DNA from: Spirochaetae bacterium HGW-Spirochaetae-7 | Lineage (GTDB): Bacteria; Spirochaetota; Spirochaetia; Treponematales; UBA12059 | Assembly: GCA_002839245.1 (NCBI GenBank) | Contig: PGXR01000015.1 | Span: 1-20,833 of the forward strand | Direction of reading: 5' to 3' | DNA length: 20,833 nucleotides | Part shown: positions 6,599 through 13,960 of the stretch, piece by piece | Numbering within the stretch: the first letter of the stretch is position 1 | Layout of the letters: each line of letters starts with the position of its first letter | The notes under the pieces: generated by a model | Databases searched by the model: none | What the model saw: the letters and a program-made list of their open reading frames with translations, nothing else | Told to the model about the DNA's origin: nothing | Program-made: the position numbers and the translations under genes

Positions 6599-7198
6599 TC
6601 AGGGCAAACGCTCGATGCTCTCGATGACTGCTGCCATCCTGGCGATTGCCCGGCCGCGGTGCGACACCCTGTTCTTTTCCATAGGAGACAGCTCCGCGAC
6701 GCTCCTGCCCAGTTCGGGCAGGAAAACGATGGGGTCGTAGCCAAAACCCCCTGCTCCACGAGGCCTGTCGAGCAATTGCCCTTCGCACGTCTCCTGTACT
6801 ACGAAAACACGATCCAGCGTCACCGCAAGGGTCATGCAGCACACGAAACGACAGTTTCTGTCGGCCTTGCCAGCCATTTCAGCCAGAAGCATGGAGTTCC
6901 TGTCACCCGAATCGAGCGGCGCCGCGTCGGGAGCCGAGCCGTAGCGTGCCGAAAGGACGCCGGGGCGCCCGCCAAGCGCATCGACGCAGAGACCGGAATC
7001 GTCGGCGAGCACAGGCGAGCCGAGCAGTCGCCACAAGGCCAGGGCCTTGCCGGTGGAATTTCCCAGGAAGCTGGACTCATCCTCCGGGAAGTCGAAATCG
7101 ATCCGGGCATCTTTGGGGCAGCGAATGTCGAAGCCCGGCATCGCCGAACGTATCTCTTCCAGCTTGTGGGCATTGTTGGTCGCTACGAATAATGTCAT
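6599..7198 (-). CDS. rdgB: dITP/XTP pyrophosphatase (HAM1/RdgB family)
   Basis: The enzyme hydrolyses deaminated purine nucleoside triphosphates (XTP, ITP, dITP) to monophosphates, keeping them out of DNA and RNA. The 199-residue length is normal. Family motifs are VATNNAHKLEEI (5-16), the active-site stretch VLADDSGLCVDALGGRPGV with Asp66/Asp67, GGFGYDPIVFLPE (150-162), and SHRGRA (179-184). The start is supported by GGAGG 5 nt upstream. It lies 18 nt downstream of the sigma-like gene and is probably transcribed with it. Confidence 0.95.
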   Translation of the reverse strand: MTLFVATNNAHKLEEIRSAMPGFDIRCPKDARIDFDFPEDESSFLGNSTGKALALWRLLGSPVLADDSGLCVDALGGRPGVLSARYGSAPDAAPLDSGDRNSMLLAEMAGKADRNCRFVCCMTLAVTLDRVFVVQETCEGQLLDRPRGAGGFGYDPIVFLPELGRSVAELSPMEKNRVSHRGRAIARMAAVIESIERLP

Positions 7199-7216
7199 CG
7201 TTCCTCCGCAGTTATT

Positions 7217-8095
7217 CTACCTCGAGAGGCTTCGCGCATAAAGGGCGGCGCACTGCCGCAGTATCCTGCCGACGCCGCAATCCACCGTGCCTTTTGGAAT
7301 GCAGAGCAGCTCCGCTACTGCCTTGTTCGAAATCGATGGCTTGGATCTGGCCATGAGGGCTACCGCCCTCCTGTACAATCCCCTGTCGCGCTCGATGGAA
7401 CGTTCCAGGGCTTGCCTGACTGGCAGGTCTGTCTCCCTGGACAGTCGCCTGCATGCGGTCTCGTAGCGAAGCCATGCCGCATCCCTGCCGCGACGACGCG
7501 ATACGCTTCTCCTTCTCTGCCCCAGGCCTATCTCCCGCGCACGGCGCATCGCCTCTACTACATGGTTTTCGTCCAAGCCTACATTGCGCGCTATCGTCGC
7601 AGCCTCTTCATCGTCCATCATGTTGGCGCACTTCACGCACAGGAACAGGACGCGGCGCCTGAAGGCTACGGCGCACACGCCCGTATCGGATGCTGCCGGA
7701 AAACCCGCGAGCTCTGGGCTCGTTCCAGACAAGCTCTTCATCGATGGCAAGCTGTCGAATGACCTATCGATCTCAGCCTTCGACTCCTCGACGAATACAG
7801 CTTCCCGGTCCGAATTCCAGGCCTGCTTCCGCCTGACCGACAAGGCCATGTACCGCAGTGTCGAAACGAGAAATGCCTCGAAGTTCGCTCCAGTATCCTC
7901 GTATCGGTCGACTAGGCCAGCGATCCTGTGCCAGTATCGCTCGAAGACCTCCCCGACTTCGTCTTCCGTCCTGAAACCGTAGAGCCGTGGGCTCCGATAC
8001 ACATCCCTGGCTATGCGATCGAGAATGCGTTCTTCCAGCCCGTCCTCTCCTCGTTTCTTCCGCGCTACCAACGTGTTCAACTCGTCGTTCGGCAT
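7217..8095 (-). CDS. Divergent sigma-70-like / HTH protein
   Basis: This 292-residue protein has features of the sigma-70 family but no close match I can name. Residues ~25-95 resemble sigma region 2: TEDEVGEVFERYWHRIAGLV, an acidic helix, then NFEAFLVSTLRYMALSVRRK. The C-terminus has a region-4-like helix-turn-helix (NKAVAELLCIPKGTVDCGVG). Between them lies a second helical block (DDEEAATIARNVGLDENHVV), another possible HTH, and a very Arg-rich stretch (GQRRRSVSRRRGR). The start at 8095 is chosen because GGGAGG stands 6 nt upstream; the frame is open further 5' to 8254, but that extension looks non-coding. It precedes rdgB by 18 nt. It may be a spirochaete-specific regulator; promoter recognition is unproven. 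Confidence 0.7.
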   Translation of the reverse strand: MPNDELNTLVARKKRGEDGLEERILDRIARDVYRSPRLYGFRTEDEVGEVFERYWHRIAGLVDRYEDTGANFEAFLVSTLRYMALSVRRKQAWNSDREAVFVEESKAEIDRSFDSLPSMKSLSGTSPELAGFPAASDTGVCAVAFRRRVLFLCVKCANMMDDEEAATIARNVGLDENHVVEAMRRAREIGLGQRRRSVSRRRGRDAAWLRYETACRRLSRETDLPVRQALERSIERDRGLYRRAVALMARSKPSISNKAVAELLCIPKGTVDCGVGRILRQCAALYARSLSR

Positions 8096-8354
8096 CGGTT
8101 TCCTCCCGGATACATTTTGTTTTCGCACGGTGCTGGCGCTCGTGCCTGAGCGTGGTCTGACCGCGTCGGACCATCTACCATGCAGGTACCGTACCGGCTG
8201 GGGGGAGGTGTCGAAAAATGATAGAAATTCTTTGCGGAATCCACCGGAAGCCACCGACGGGTAATTGCCACGGCACGATTCGCCGCGGCATCCAGTCGTG
8301 GAGGCAGTGTCGGGACCCCTGGAAGAGCCAGGCGTCTGAACCGGTTACATGTTG
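8096..8354. other. Non-coding gap with short tandem repeat and hairpin
   Basis: No convincing gene lies in this 259-nt gap between two minus-strand genes. It holds a two-copy 10-nt tandem repeat, GGAATCCACC/GGAAGCCACC (8236-8255), and an imperfect hairpin at 8267-8289. The hairpin has no U-tract on the minus strand. A promoter for the sigma-like gene is expected here, but none stands out. Confidence 0.4.
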
Positions 8355-9305
8355 TTACTTCGAAAAGACAGGCGCGAATGCCTCGACGATTCGCGGTACG
8401 ATTTCCTCGGCCTTCCCTACCATGTGGAGGCCAGCCGCCAGGCGGTGGCCGCCGCCACCGAACGAAGCGGCGATGACAGCGACATCGATGGCTGCCCTGG
8501 ACCTGAAGCCAATGGTGCATTCAGTGGGGCTTTCCTGCCTGACGACGACCGCGACTTCCATGTCGGCGACGGTCAAGAGCAACTGGTAGAGCATGTCGGA
8601 GTCACGGCCGACCATCCCGTACCGCTGCTGGTCCTCGAGGCTCATGCTGGTGATGATGAGCTTCCCGTCGAACTTCGTTTCAGCCCGACATAGCAGCTCG
8701 CCCATCAGCTTCCTCGAAGCGAAGGGCTTGCCGCCGTTCATCATCGTGAAAGCCCGCTTCGGCGAGGCCCCGGCAGCGACGAGCCGGCCGACAGCGGCAA
8801 AAACATCGCCCGAACCTTCGTCGAGGTGCCTGAAGAAGCCGGTATCGGTACAGAGCCCGAACAGGAGGTATTCCGCCTCCTGCCTCGTCGGAGCGCCGAC
8901 GGCCTCTATTATGCCTTGGACAAGACAGGTAACAGCTGGCGCCAGAGGATCTACGAAACGGACATCGCCAGTCGGCTCGCCTGCCGAATGATGGTCGATG
9001 AATGCTACCGGGAGTCCAGGCGGGAGATGCTCCGCGACAACGCCAATCCTAGAAAGCGACGAGCAATCGATGACGATGACGCCGCTTGAAGCGGCATCCA
9101 GGCCTGGGTCGCCAGGCTTGTCGATAAAATTTGAGGCGAACGAGGCTATCTCGGTGCGGGAGAAAGGGCCGGAGGAAAGGAGAAGGACCTTCTTCCCTTG
9201 CCGCTCCAGGAATGAACCAAGAGCTAGCTGGCTGCCTATGCAATCGCCGTCCGGTTCCTTGTGCCCGACGATATAATACCCGGAGTATCGGCAAAGGAAG
9301 TCCAT
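8355..9305 (-). CDS. DHH/DHHA1 phosphoesterase, NrnA-like
   Basis: DHH phosphoesterases of this type degrade nanoRNA or cyclic-dinucleotide products (pApA, pGpG) and dephosphorylate pAp. The 316-residue protein has the manganese-binding motifs in order: HKEPDGD (15-21), Asp80 in VIVIDCSS, and IDHH (103-106). It ends in the DHHA1 substrate-binding motif FGGGGHRLAAG (GGGGH 283-287). Length is normal for the NrnA/Orn-replacing group. The start is ambiguous: ATG 9305 has only a weak AGG upstream and leaves few residues before the first motif. An in-frame TTG at 9341 would add 12 residues and place the gene 29 nt behind its neighbour. It is probably cotranscribed with the secreted protein upstream. 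Confidence 0.9.
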   Translation of the reverse strand: MDFLCRYSGYYIVGHKEPDGDCIGSQLALGSFLERQGKKVLLLSSGPFSRTEIASFASNFIDKPGDPGLDAASSGVIVIDCSSLSRIGVVAEHLPPGLPVAFIDHHSAGEPTGDVRFVDPLAPAVTCLVQGIIEAVGAPTRQEAEYLLFGLCTDTGFFRHLDEGSGDVFAAVGRLVAAGASPKRAFTMMNGGKPFASRKLMGELLCRAETKFDGKLIITSMSLEDQQRYGMVGRDSDMLYQLLLTVADMEVAVVVRQESPTECTIGFRSRAAIDVAVIAASFGGGGHRLAAGLHMVGKAEEIVPRIVEAFAPVFSK

Positions 9306-9370
9306 TATGCCTGAATCGTCAAGAAGAGTCGTTGTTTCCAATGAGCATCCAGTCTGAGAAAAGAGAGCCG

Positions 9371-9820
9371 TCAGAATTCCAGCTTGACTGTCTCTACCTT
9401 GAAACGGTCGCCTGGATCTCCATCGATGACTCCCCATGTAGCGTCCTTGAGGTTGCGCATCGCGTATAGCTTGAGGTGGCTGAAGCTTCCGTCGGACGAG
9501 TAGTACACCACGAGATAGGGGTACTCCGGACCGTAGCCGCGCATCAGCGCAGCCTTGCCCCCGGGGACGAACCAGCTGGAAGGTATGAACAGTTCCGCGA
9601 ACGACGACCCACCCTTGCGGTAGACGACCTTCAACCCTTGCGAATGGGAATAGATCTTGGTCACGTCGACCCGAACCGGGTACAGGTCTGAAGTCATCCG
9701 TATCGACCCTGATGAATCGAGTCCGTTTCCGGCAGGGCTTGCCGCCGGGGCACCCTGTGCGAAAGCCATAAAACCGGTCGCGACCAAGATACATGCGGCT
9801 ATGATCATCTTTCGTTTCAT
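9371..9820 (-). CDS. Secreted protein of unknown function
   Basis: The 149-residue product has a clear signal peptide: MKRK, a hydrophobic core (IIAACILVATGFMAF) and a likely cleavage after AFA. There is no lipobox at that site, so it is predicted soluble in the periplasm or exported. The mature part is rich in aromatic beta-type strands (AELFIPSSWFVPGG, YPYLVVYYSSDGSFSHLKLY, DRFKVETVKLEF), suggesting a small beta domain. I recognise no family. ATG 9820 is chosen over ATG 9832 because GGAGG lies 5 nt before it and the earlier ATG overlaps that site. It is the first gene after a good promoter and precedes the DHH gene by 65 nt. Confidence 0.8.
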   Translation of the reverse strand: MKRKMIIAACILVATGFMAFAQGAPAASPAGNGLDSSGSIRMTSDLYPVRVDVTKIYSHSQGLKVVYRKGGSSFAELFIPSSWFVPGGKAALMRGYGPEYPYLVVYYSSDGSFSHLKLYAMRNLKDATWGVIDGDPGDRFKVETVKLEF

Positions 9821-9902
9821 GCGTTCCTCCATGCCTGCATTCCGGGGTACCGTCCCCGGCGCCCGATGGTCTCGATTCGATCGCTACCACTCGGCGTTCT
9901 TA

Positions 9903-9931
9903 TTATATGTCGCCCTTCGCATATCCGCAAT
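9903..9931 (-). promoter_or_regulatory. Putative sigma-70 promoter for secreted protein/DHH operon
   Basis: On the minus strand a perfect TATAAT occupies 9908-9903 and TTGCGG lies at 9931-9926, a 17-nt spacer. Transcription would start near 9896, about 75 nt before the ATG at 9820. The -10 is the best in the window. Confidence 0.6.
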
Positions 9932-9994
9932 GTCAGGGGATGGTAGAATCCGGGTACTTGAGGATGAAAGCTTACAGGTGCCATACTCGAACCC

Positions 9995-10660
9995 ATGGAT
10001 CGTCCTTTTTCCCCCTCTGCGGAGGCTATTTTCGAAATTTTGGTTCCCTTGTGGCCAGATTCCGGATCGGCGCTCAGCTACCGCAGCTGCTTCGAGCTGC
10101 TGGTCGCAGTCATCCTGTCGGCGCAATGCACCGACGAGCAGGTGAACAAGGTCACGCCTCTCCTGTTCGCCGCCTATCCCGACCCAGCGAGCCTGTCAAG
10201 CGCATCCAGGAGCGACGTCGAAGCCATAGTCCGGACGACAGGCTTTTTCAGGGTGAAAACGGGCAACATCATGGCCACCGCCGCCATGCTCATCGACCAG
10301 TATGACGGACGGGTTCCCGATACGATAGAAGAACTGACGAAGCTGCCCGGCGTAGGCAGGAAGACGGCGAACCTCGTCGTCAGCGTGTGCTACGGCAAAC
10401 CGGGGATAGTCGTCGACACCCATGTACTCAGGACCGCGGGGCGGCTCGGGCTGGCCCCGACGTCCGATCCGGCAAAAAGCGAGCGGATGATAGGCGCGTC
10501 GCTTCCCGAGTCGATGTGGACGGCTTTCTCGTATGAGCTCAACCGCCACGGCAAGCACGTATGCCGGGCCAGGAAGCCACTCTGCGCCTCCTGCCCGGTA
10601 GCCTCGCTGTGCCCCTCTGCCGATGATTTGATGACCGGCAGCGCCCATCATGCAAGCTAG
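9995..10660 (+). CDS. nth: Endonuclease III, DNA glycosylase/AP lyase
   Basis: Nth removes oxidised pyrimidines and nicks the resulting abasic site in base excision repair. The 221-residue product has the helix-hairpin-helix LPGVGRKTANLVV (117-129) containing the catalytic Lys123, and Asp141 in VVDTHVLR. It also carries the four iron-sulfur cysteines Cys190, Cys197, Cys200 and Cys206 in the exact C-x6-C-x2-C-x5-C spacing. The early motif LLVAVILSAQCTDEQVN is also intact. ATG 9995 lacks a strong ribosome-binding site. It runs divergently from the secreted-protein operon and is followed after 48 nt by the RecQ-type helicase. Confidence 0.96.
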   Translation: MDRPFSPSAEAIFEILVPLWPDSGSALSYRSCFELLVAVILSAQCTDEQVNKVTPLLFAAYPDPASLSSASRSDVEAIVRTTGFFRVKTGNIMATAAMLIDQYDGRVPDTIEELTKLPGVGRKTANLVVSVCYGKPGIVVDTHVLRTAGRLGLAPTSDPAKSERMIGASLPESMWTAFSYELNRHGKHVCRARKPLCASCPVASLCPSADDLMTGSAHHAS

Positions 10661-10708
10661 CCGACGCGGTAACGCAATCGCCCATGCGCAGGGCCGCGTA
10701 CTCTGGAC

Positions 10709-12319
10709 ATGGCTGGCTCCGACAGCGTCCTCGAATACGCTTCCAGAAATTTCGGCATAGACTACCTCTACCCGTACCAGAGACTCGTGGTCGCCAACGT
10801 GCTCGACGTTACGGAGGGATCAGGCGATCGTACGGGACCGGAAAGGCAGGTGGTCATCCTGCCGACCGGCGCGGGCAAGAGCCTGTGTTTCCAGCTGCCG
10901 GCGGCCCTCTGCCCCGGCCCGACGGTGGTCGTCTACCCGCTCCTGGGGTTGATGGCCGACCAATTCAGGCGACTGCGGTCGACCGACCTCGGCGCGATCG
11001 TATTGCGGGGCGGCATGACTGCCGGCGAGCGCCAGGCCGCATTCGATGCTATCCGCTCGGGCGCCGCCCGTATCGTCCTGGTCAACCCCGAGATGCTTGC
11101 CGTCAGGCAGGTCCTCGAGTTCCTCCGTGGCGCAGGGGTCTTCCATTTTGTCGTCGACGAGGCGCACTGCATACCGGAATGGGGGGACGGGTTCAGGCCC
11201 GCTTACCTGCTGCTTGGAGAAGCGATCAAGTCGATAGGACCACGCGTCGTAACCGCGTTTACCGCGACTGCGTCTCCTCCTATTCTGGCCCGGATCGCAG
11301 CCGTGCTGTTCGGGTCGGAACCCTACCGCCTCATCGCCGATTCGCCCGACAGACCGAACATACGCTATGAGGTGTTGCCAGCCTTGTCGATGAGAAGGGC
11401 GCTGCGTCTGGCCGTGAGGACGATGGAAAGACCCCTGATCGTATTCGCGCCATCGAGGCCGGGAGTGGAGCTGCTTGCCGAGGACCTCAACGCAGCAGCC
11501 AATGGGCCGCAGGTACGCTTCTACCATGCCGGACTCGATACGGAGGAGCGCGCCGGGATCGAGGACTGGTTCATGGCTTCCGGCGATGGCGTGCTGTGCT
11601 CCACCTGCGCTTACGGAATGGGCATGGACAAGAAGAACATACGAACGGTCATCCATTACGGCGCGCCTGGATCGGTCGAAGCCTATCTCCAGGAGTCCGG
11701 CCGGGCAGGCCGTGACGGGAAGCTGGCGACTGCCCTCCTCATCAGGCAGGCGGCCGCCGCCGACTACGGTCACGTTGACTGTCACGTTGACTGTCACGGC
11801 GCAGGCCACATCGCCGGCGGCACGGAATCCACGGCCATCGCGAAGACCCGAGCCGCAGCGATGCTGGAATACGCTACCGGCACTTATGGTTGTCGCAGGT
11901 CGTTCCTGCTTGGCGCTCTGGGAGCGAAAGACTCGGAATCGACGGCTTGCACGGGTTGCGACCGATGCGACGGCACTGCGAACCAGAGGGCGCCGGGTTC
12001 CGACGCAGTCATCCTGATGACACGCCGCCACGCGAGGCGCTTCTCCAAACGGGAGGCGGCAACCTTCCTGACCGGTTGTCGTGGCACGATCGAAGCGCCT
12101 TTGCGGGGAGCGCTGGCGTCATGGCGTGTCGATGAAGTGGAGGATGCCCTTGACTGCGCATTGGCTACAGGGATGGCCATGACTAGACCGGCATGGCCGT
12201 GGAAAGGGAAACTGGCGCCCGGTACCGATTTCAGTCGGGCAGGTCATCACCGTCAAGATCATCCTCCGATACCGCTTCTACGGGAGGCAAGACTGAATCC
12301 TTGTCGGCCCTCTTCCTGA
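10709..12319 (+). CDS. recQ: RecQ-family ATP-dependent DNA helicase
   Basis: RecQ helicases unwind 3'-to-5' in recombination and fork repair. In this 536-residue product the motor motifs are complete: Walker A TGAGKS (53-58), DEAHCIPEWG (150-159), TAFTATAS, and QESGRAGRDG (328-337). A zinc-binding segment follows, with YGCRRSFLLG and then CTGCDRC supplying four cysteines, as in RQC modules. No HRDC domain is seen, and the protein is shorter than E. coli RecQ (about 609). An in-frame tandem repeat gives HVDCHVDCHG at 355-364, between motor and zinc segment. The last 29 codons overlap the convergent gene at 12231-12482 and look unlike conserved sequence, so the 3' end may have drifted. The start has no strong ribosome-binding site. 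Confidence 0.9.
   Translation: MAGSDSVLEYASRNFGIDYLYPYQRLVVANVLDVTEGSGDRTGPERQVVILPTGAGKSLCFQLPAALCPGPTVVVYPLLGLMADQFRRLRSTDLGAIVLRGGMTAGERQAAFDAIRSGAARIVLVNPEMLAVRQVLEFLRGAGVFHFVVDEAHCIPEWGDGFRPAYLLLGEAIKSIGPRVVTAFTATASPPILARIAAVLFGSEPYRLIADSPDRPNIRYEVLPALSMRRALRLAVRTMERPLIVFAPSRPGVELLAEDLNAAANGPQVRFYHAGLDTEERAGIEDWFMASGDGVLCSTCAYGMGMDKKNIRTVIHYGAPGSVEAYLQESGRAGRDGKLATALLIRQAAAADYGHVDCHVDCHGAGHIAGGTESTAIAKTRAAAMLEYATGTYGCRRSFLLGALGAKDSESTACTGCDRCDGTANQRAPGSDAVILMTRRHARRFSKREAATFLTGCRGTIEAPLRGALASWRVDEVEDALDCALATGMAMTRPAWPWKGKLAPGTDFSRAGHHRQDHPPIPLLREARLNPCRPSS
11769..11798 (+). repeat. 12-nt tandem repeat inside the helicase gene
   Basis: GTCACGTTGACT occurs twice in perfect tandem (11769-11780 and 11781-11792), followed by a half copy GTCACG. 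Because the unit is 12 nt, the frame is kept and each unit encodes the four residues HVDC. It falls in the linker between the helicase motor and the zinc-binding region. Confidence 0.85.
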
Positions 12320-12482
12320 ATCCGAGCGATGGCCTGCGCCCTTCACTCCGCCAAGGATCGGCGACGTACCGGACGATGAGCCAAAAAACGATGAAGACTC
12401 CGAGCGTTGCCATGGTTTCCCACCGCGTCATCACCTCGAAAGCCAGGCTTAACCTGTCCATGATGGAAAATTCCCTACCCAT
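12231..12482 (-). CDS. Small single-pass membrane protein
   Basis: This 83-residue protein has one strong membrane helix at about 23-41 (TMATLGVFIVFWLIVRYV), a basic stretch (DPWRSEGRRPSLGFRKR) that should face the cytosol, and an acidic tail (SEDDLDGDDLPD). I do not recognise a named family. GGAG lies 6 nt ahead of ATG 12482; an internal ATG at 12461 lacks such a site. It begins 12 nt after the PilZ gene and is almost certainly cotranscribed with it, so a shared c-di-GMP-linked membrane function is plausible but inferred. Its last 89 nt overlap the recQ 3' end on the opposite strand. Confidence 0.72.
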   Translation of the reverse strand: MGREFSIMDRLSLAFEVMTRWETMATLGVFIVFWLIVRYVADPWRSEGRRPSLGFRKRADKDSVLPPVEAVSEDDLDGDDLPD

Positions 12483-12494
12483 CGCACACTCCGT

Positions 12495-13736
12495 TCAAAG
12501 CTCGAGCGACGCTTCGTCGCAGGCGAAACGCGCCGAGTCATCGGCGTACAGTGATTGGCGGAGCGAGACCAGCGCATCCTGTTCGGCAAGAAGAAACGCT
12601 ACTCCGTAGTATTCATTCTCCCGGTCATCGAAACGTCGCGCGATGCGCCCTTTCATAGTGACAGCCGGAACTTCATTTTCCGAGCGGGATACCTTGATGT
12701 CCAGGACGGCACCGTGCTTAAGCTTAACCTTGAACGCGTTCTTGGGCATCGAGAGCAAGCATCCGCCCGAAGACAGGTTGACTACCTGCGGCCGATAGGG
12801 ATCGGGTTCCTGGCCTTCGACCAGCTTGAAGTAGTTGTTGACCTTGAGGCTGTAGGCGAGAATATGGGAAAATTCCCACGCATAATCGACGGTGCGGTAG
12901 TCCAGACAGGTCTTCCTGGTGCTGTCATTCATCAGGTAGACGTACCCGACGACGTATTGGTAATAGAGTATCGGACAGTACAGTTCGGAAACGATGCCGA
13001 GGGTGCTCTTCTCGGCCCGGCTTCGCTCGAGCGCCGAACCTTCGAGGAAAACGGAGGGCCCTTCGAAGGCGTCGGCCATTGACTGGGTGATTATCCTGCC
13101 TTCCGGATAGGGGTCGGTTGCCGGCAGGGGACTCTGCATGCTGGTCAAAAGGAGCGTTCGTCCGATGTCGGCGACAAGCCTCTCCTCGACACCTTCCGGT
13201 TTGCGTATCTTGTTGAACATGACGATGCCGCTTTTCGAGTACATTGTCGAGGAGATGGTCTTGAAACTGTCGAGCAGTCCGCTGATGGACGCCGTATCGA
13301 AGCCGACGCTCAAAGCCGGCATCTCGAGTTCCGAATACTCGCTCGACTCAGGGCATTCTATGCGTATCCTCTCGTTCTGCATGAAGAATTCCAGTTTCAG
13401 GTCCTTGGGCGGCGCTACCCGTACCGCCTTGCGCTGCGGTGCCTTGAACAGGTTCTCCGGCAAGACAATGAATATCTCCCCGCCTTCTACCTTCCTGATC
13501 TTGCCGGGGAAGGTGACGCGCTGGCTTTGATAAGAAAGGAAAACCGACACCTGATCCCATGTCACGAAGGCCTCCGCGTCGATGGCCTTCGTGGAGAGGC
13601 AGAGGATCTCCTTGTCGAATGACTTGATCCGGCCGTCGACACTCTTGCCGGAGCCGAATACGACGACCCGGCTACCTGTCTTCTGGACCTGATTCAGGAT
13701 GAATTCCTTCTCGATGAAGGTGACTAGCTTTGCCAT
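12495..13736 (-). CDS. PilZ-domain protein with inserted GAF-like domain
   Basis: PilZ domains bind cyclic di-GMP. The 413-residue product begins with a YcgR-like N-terminal beta domain (about 20-95) that leads into QRKAVRV, giving the RxxxR motif at Arg102-Arg106. The second c-di-GMP motif, NxSxxG (NLSSGG, 320-325), lies over 200 residues later, followed by the rest of the beta barrel (AVTMKGRIARRF, EYYGVAFLL). In ordinary PilZ domains the two motifs are only about 20-30 residues apart. Between them sits a ~185-residue insert whose later part (LYCPILYYQYVVGYVYLMN) resembles a GAF domain core. ATG 13736 is chosen because GGGG lies ~7 nt upstream and an extended -10 lies just beyond. ATG 13817, with GGGAGG before it, is an alternative. 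The small membrane protein follows. Confidence 0.82.
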   Translation of the reverse strand: MAKLVTFIEKEFILNQVQKTGSRVVVFGSGKSVDGRIKSFDKEILCLSTKAIDAEAFVTWDQVSVFLSYQSQRVTFPGKIRKVEGGEIFIVLPENLFKAPQRKAVRVAPPKDLKLEFFMQNERIRIECPESSEYSELEMPALSVGFDTASISGLLDSFKTISSTMYSKSGIVMFNKIRKPEGVEERLVADIGRTLLLTSMQSPLPATDPYPEGRIITQSMADAFEGPSVFLEGSALERSRAEKSTLGIVSELYCPILYYQYVVGYVYLMNDSTRKTCLDYRTVDYAWEFSHILAYSLKVNNYFKLVEGQEPDPYRPQVVNLSSGGCLLSMPKNAFKVKLKHGAVLDIKVSRSENEVPAVTMKGRIARRFDDRENEYYGVAFLLAEQDALVSLRQSLYADDSARFACDEASLEL

Positions 13737-13795
13737 GTGATTCCCCTGCACGGGCATTTTTTTTCTGTAGTCCGGACGAACCGTACCTTGGACCA

Positions 13796-13824
13796 AGTAT
13801 AGCAGATCGTCATCCATAGCTGAA
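13796..13824 (-). promoter_or_regulatory. Extended -10 promoter for the PilZ operon
   Basis: On the minus strand TGC-TATACT reads from 13804 to 13796, an extended -10 element, with a weak -35 TTCAGC at 13824-13819 (17-nt spacer). The start would be near 13788, about 50 nt ahead of ATG 13736. It would make the alternative start at 13817 unusable from this transcript. Confidence 0.45.
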
Positions 13825-13847
13825 GCCTCCCGCGAGGGGTTCAAGTA

Positions 13848-13876
13848 TTGAAAAAAGCAGACAACGGGCATACTAT
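13848..13876 (+). promoter_or_regulatory. Putative sigma-70 promoter for the pgi operon
   Basis: TTGAAA (13848-13853) and TACTAT (13871-13876) are separated by 17 nt. Transcription would start near 13883, giving a leader of about 78 nt before the pgi ATG at 13961. It is arranged back to back with the PilZ promoter. Confidence 0.45.
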
Positions 13877-13960
13877 GATCGTATCGAAATGAAACACCGA
13901 CCGCTGGTCAACGGCGCTGGAATACGTCGAACCCAGGCGGCGACCGGGAGGAGCAACGCT

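Noticed and set aside
8096..8254. 53-residue N-terminal extension of the sigma-like protein to an ATG at 8254
   Set aside because: The ATG at 8095 has a strong GGGAGG site and begins the helical domain; the extension is low in conserved-looking sequence.
8267..8289. Hairpin GCCACGGC/GCCGCGGC downstream of the DHH gene as a terminator
   Set aside because: It has a mismatch and no U-tract on the minus strand; Rho-dependent termination is as likely.
9319..9348. Nine-residue minus-strand open frame (MLIGNNDSS) just before the DHH gene, a possible leader peptide
   Set aside because: No ribosome-binding site, and it overlaps the alternative TTG start of the DHH gene.
10684..11370. 228-codon plus-strand frame overlapping the start of recQ
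   Set aside because: It is Arg/Pro-rich and lies fully inside the recQ motor domain in another frame; a shadow frame of GC-rich coding DNA.
10820..12031. 403-codon minus-strand frame opposite recQ
   Set aside because: No recognisable domain, compositionally an antisense shadow of the helicase motifs.
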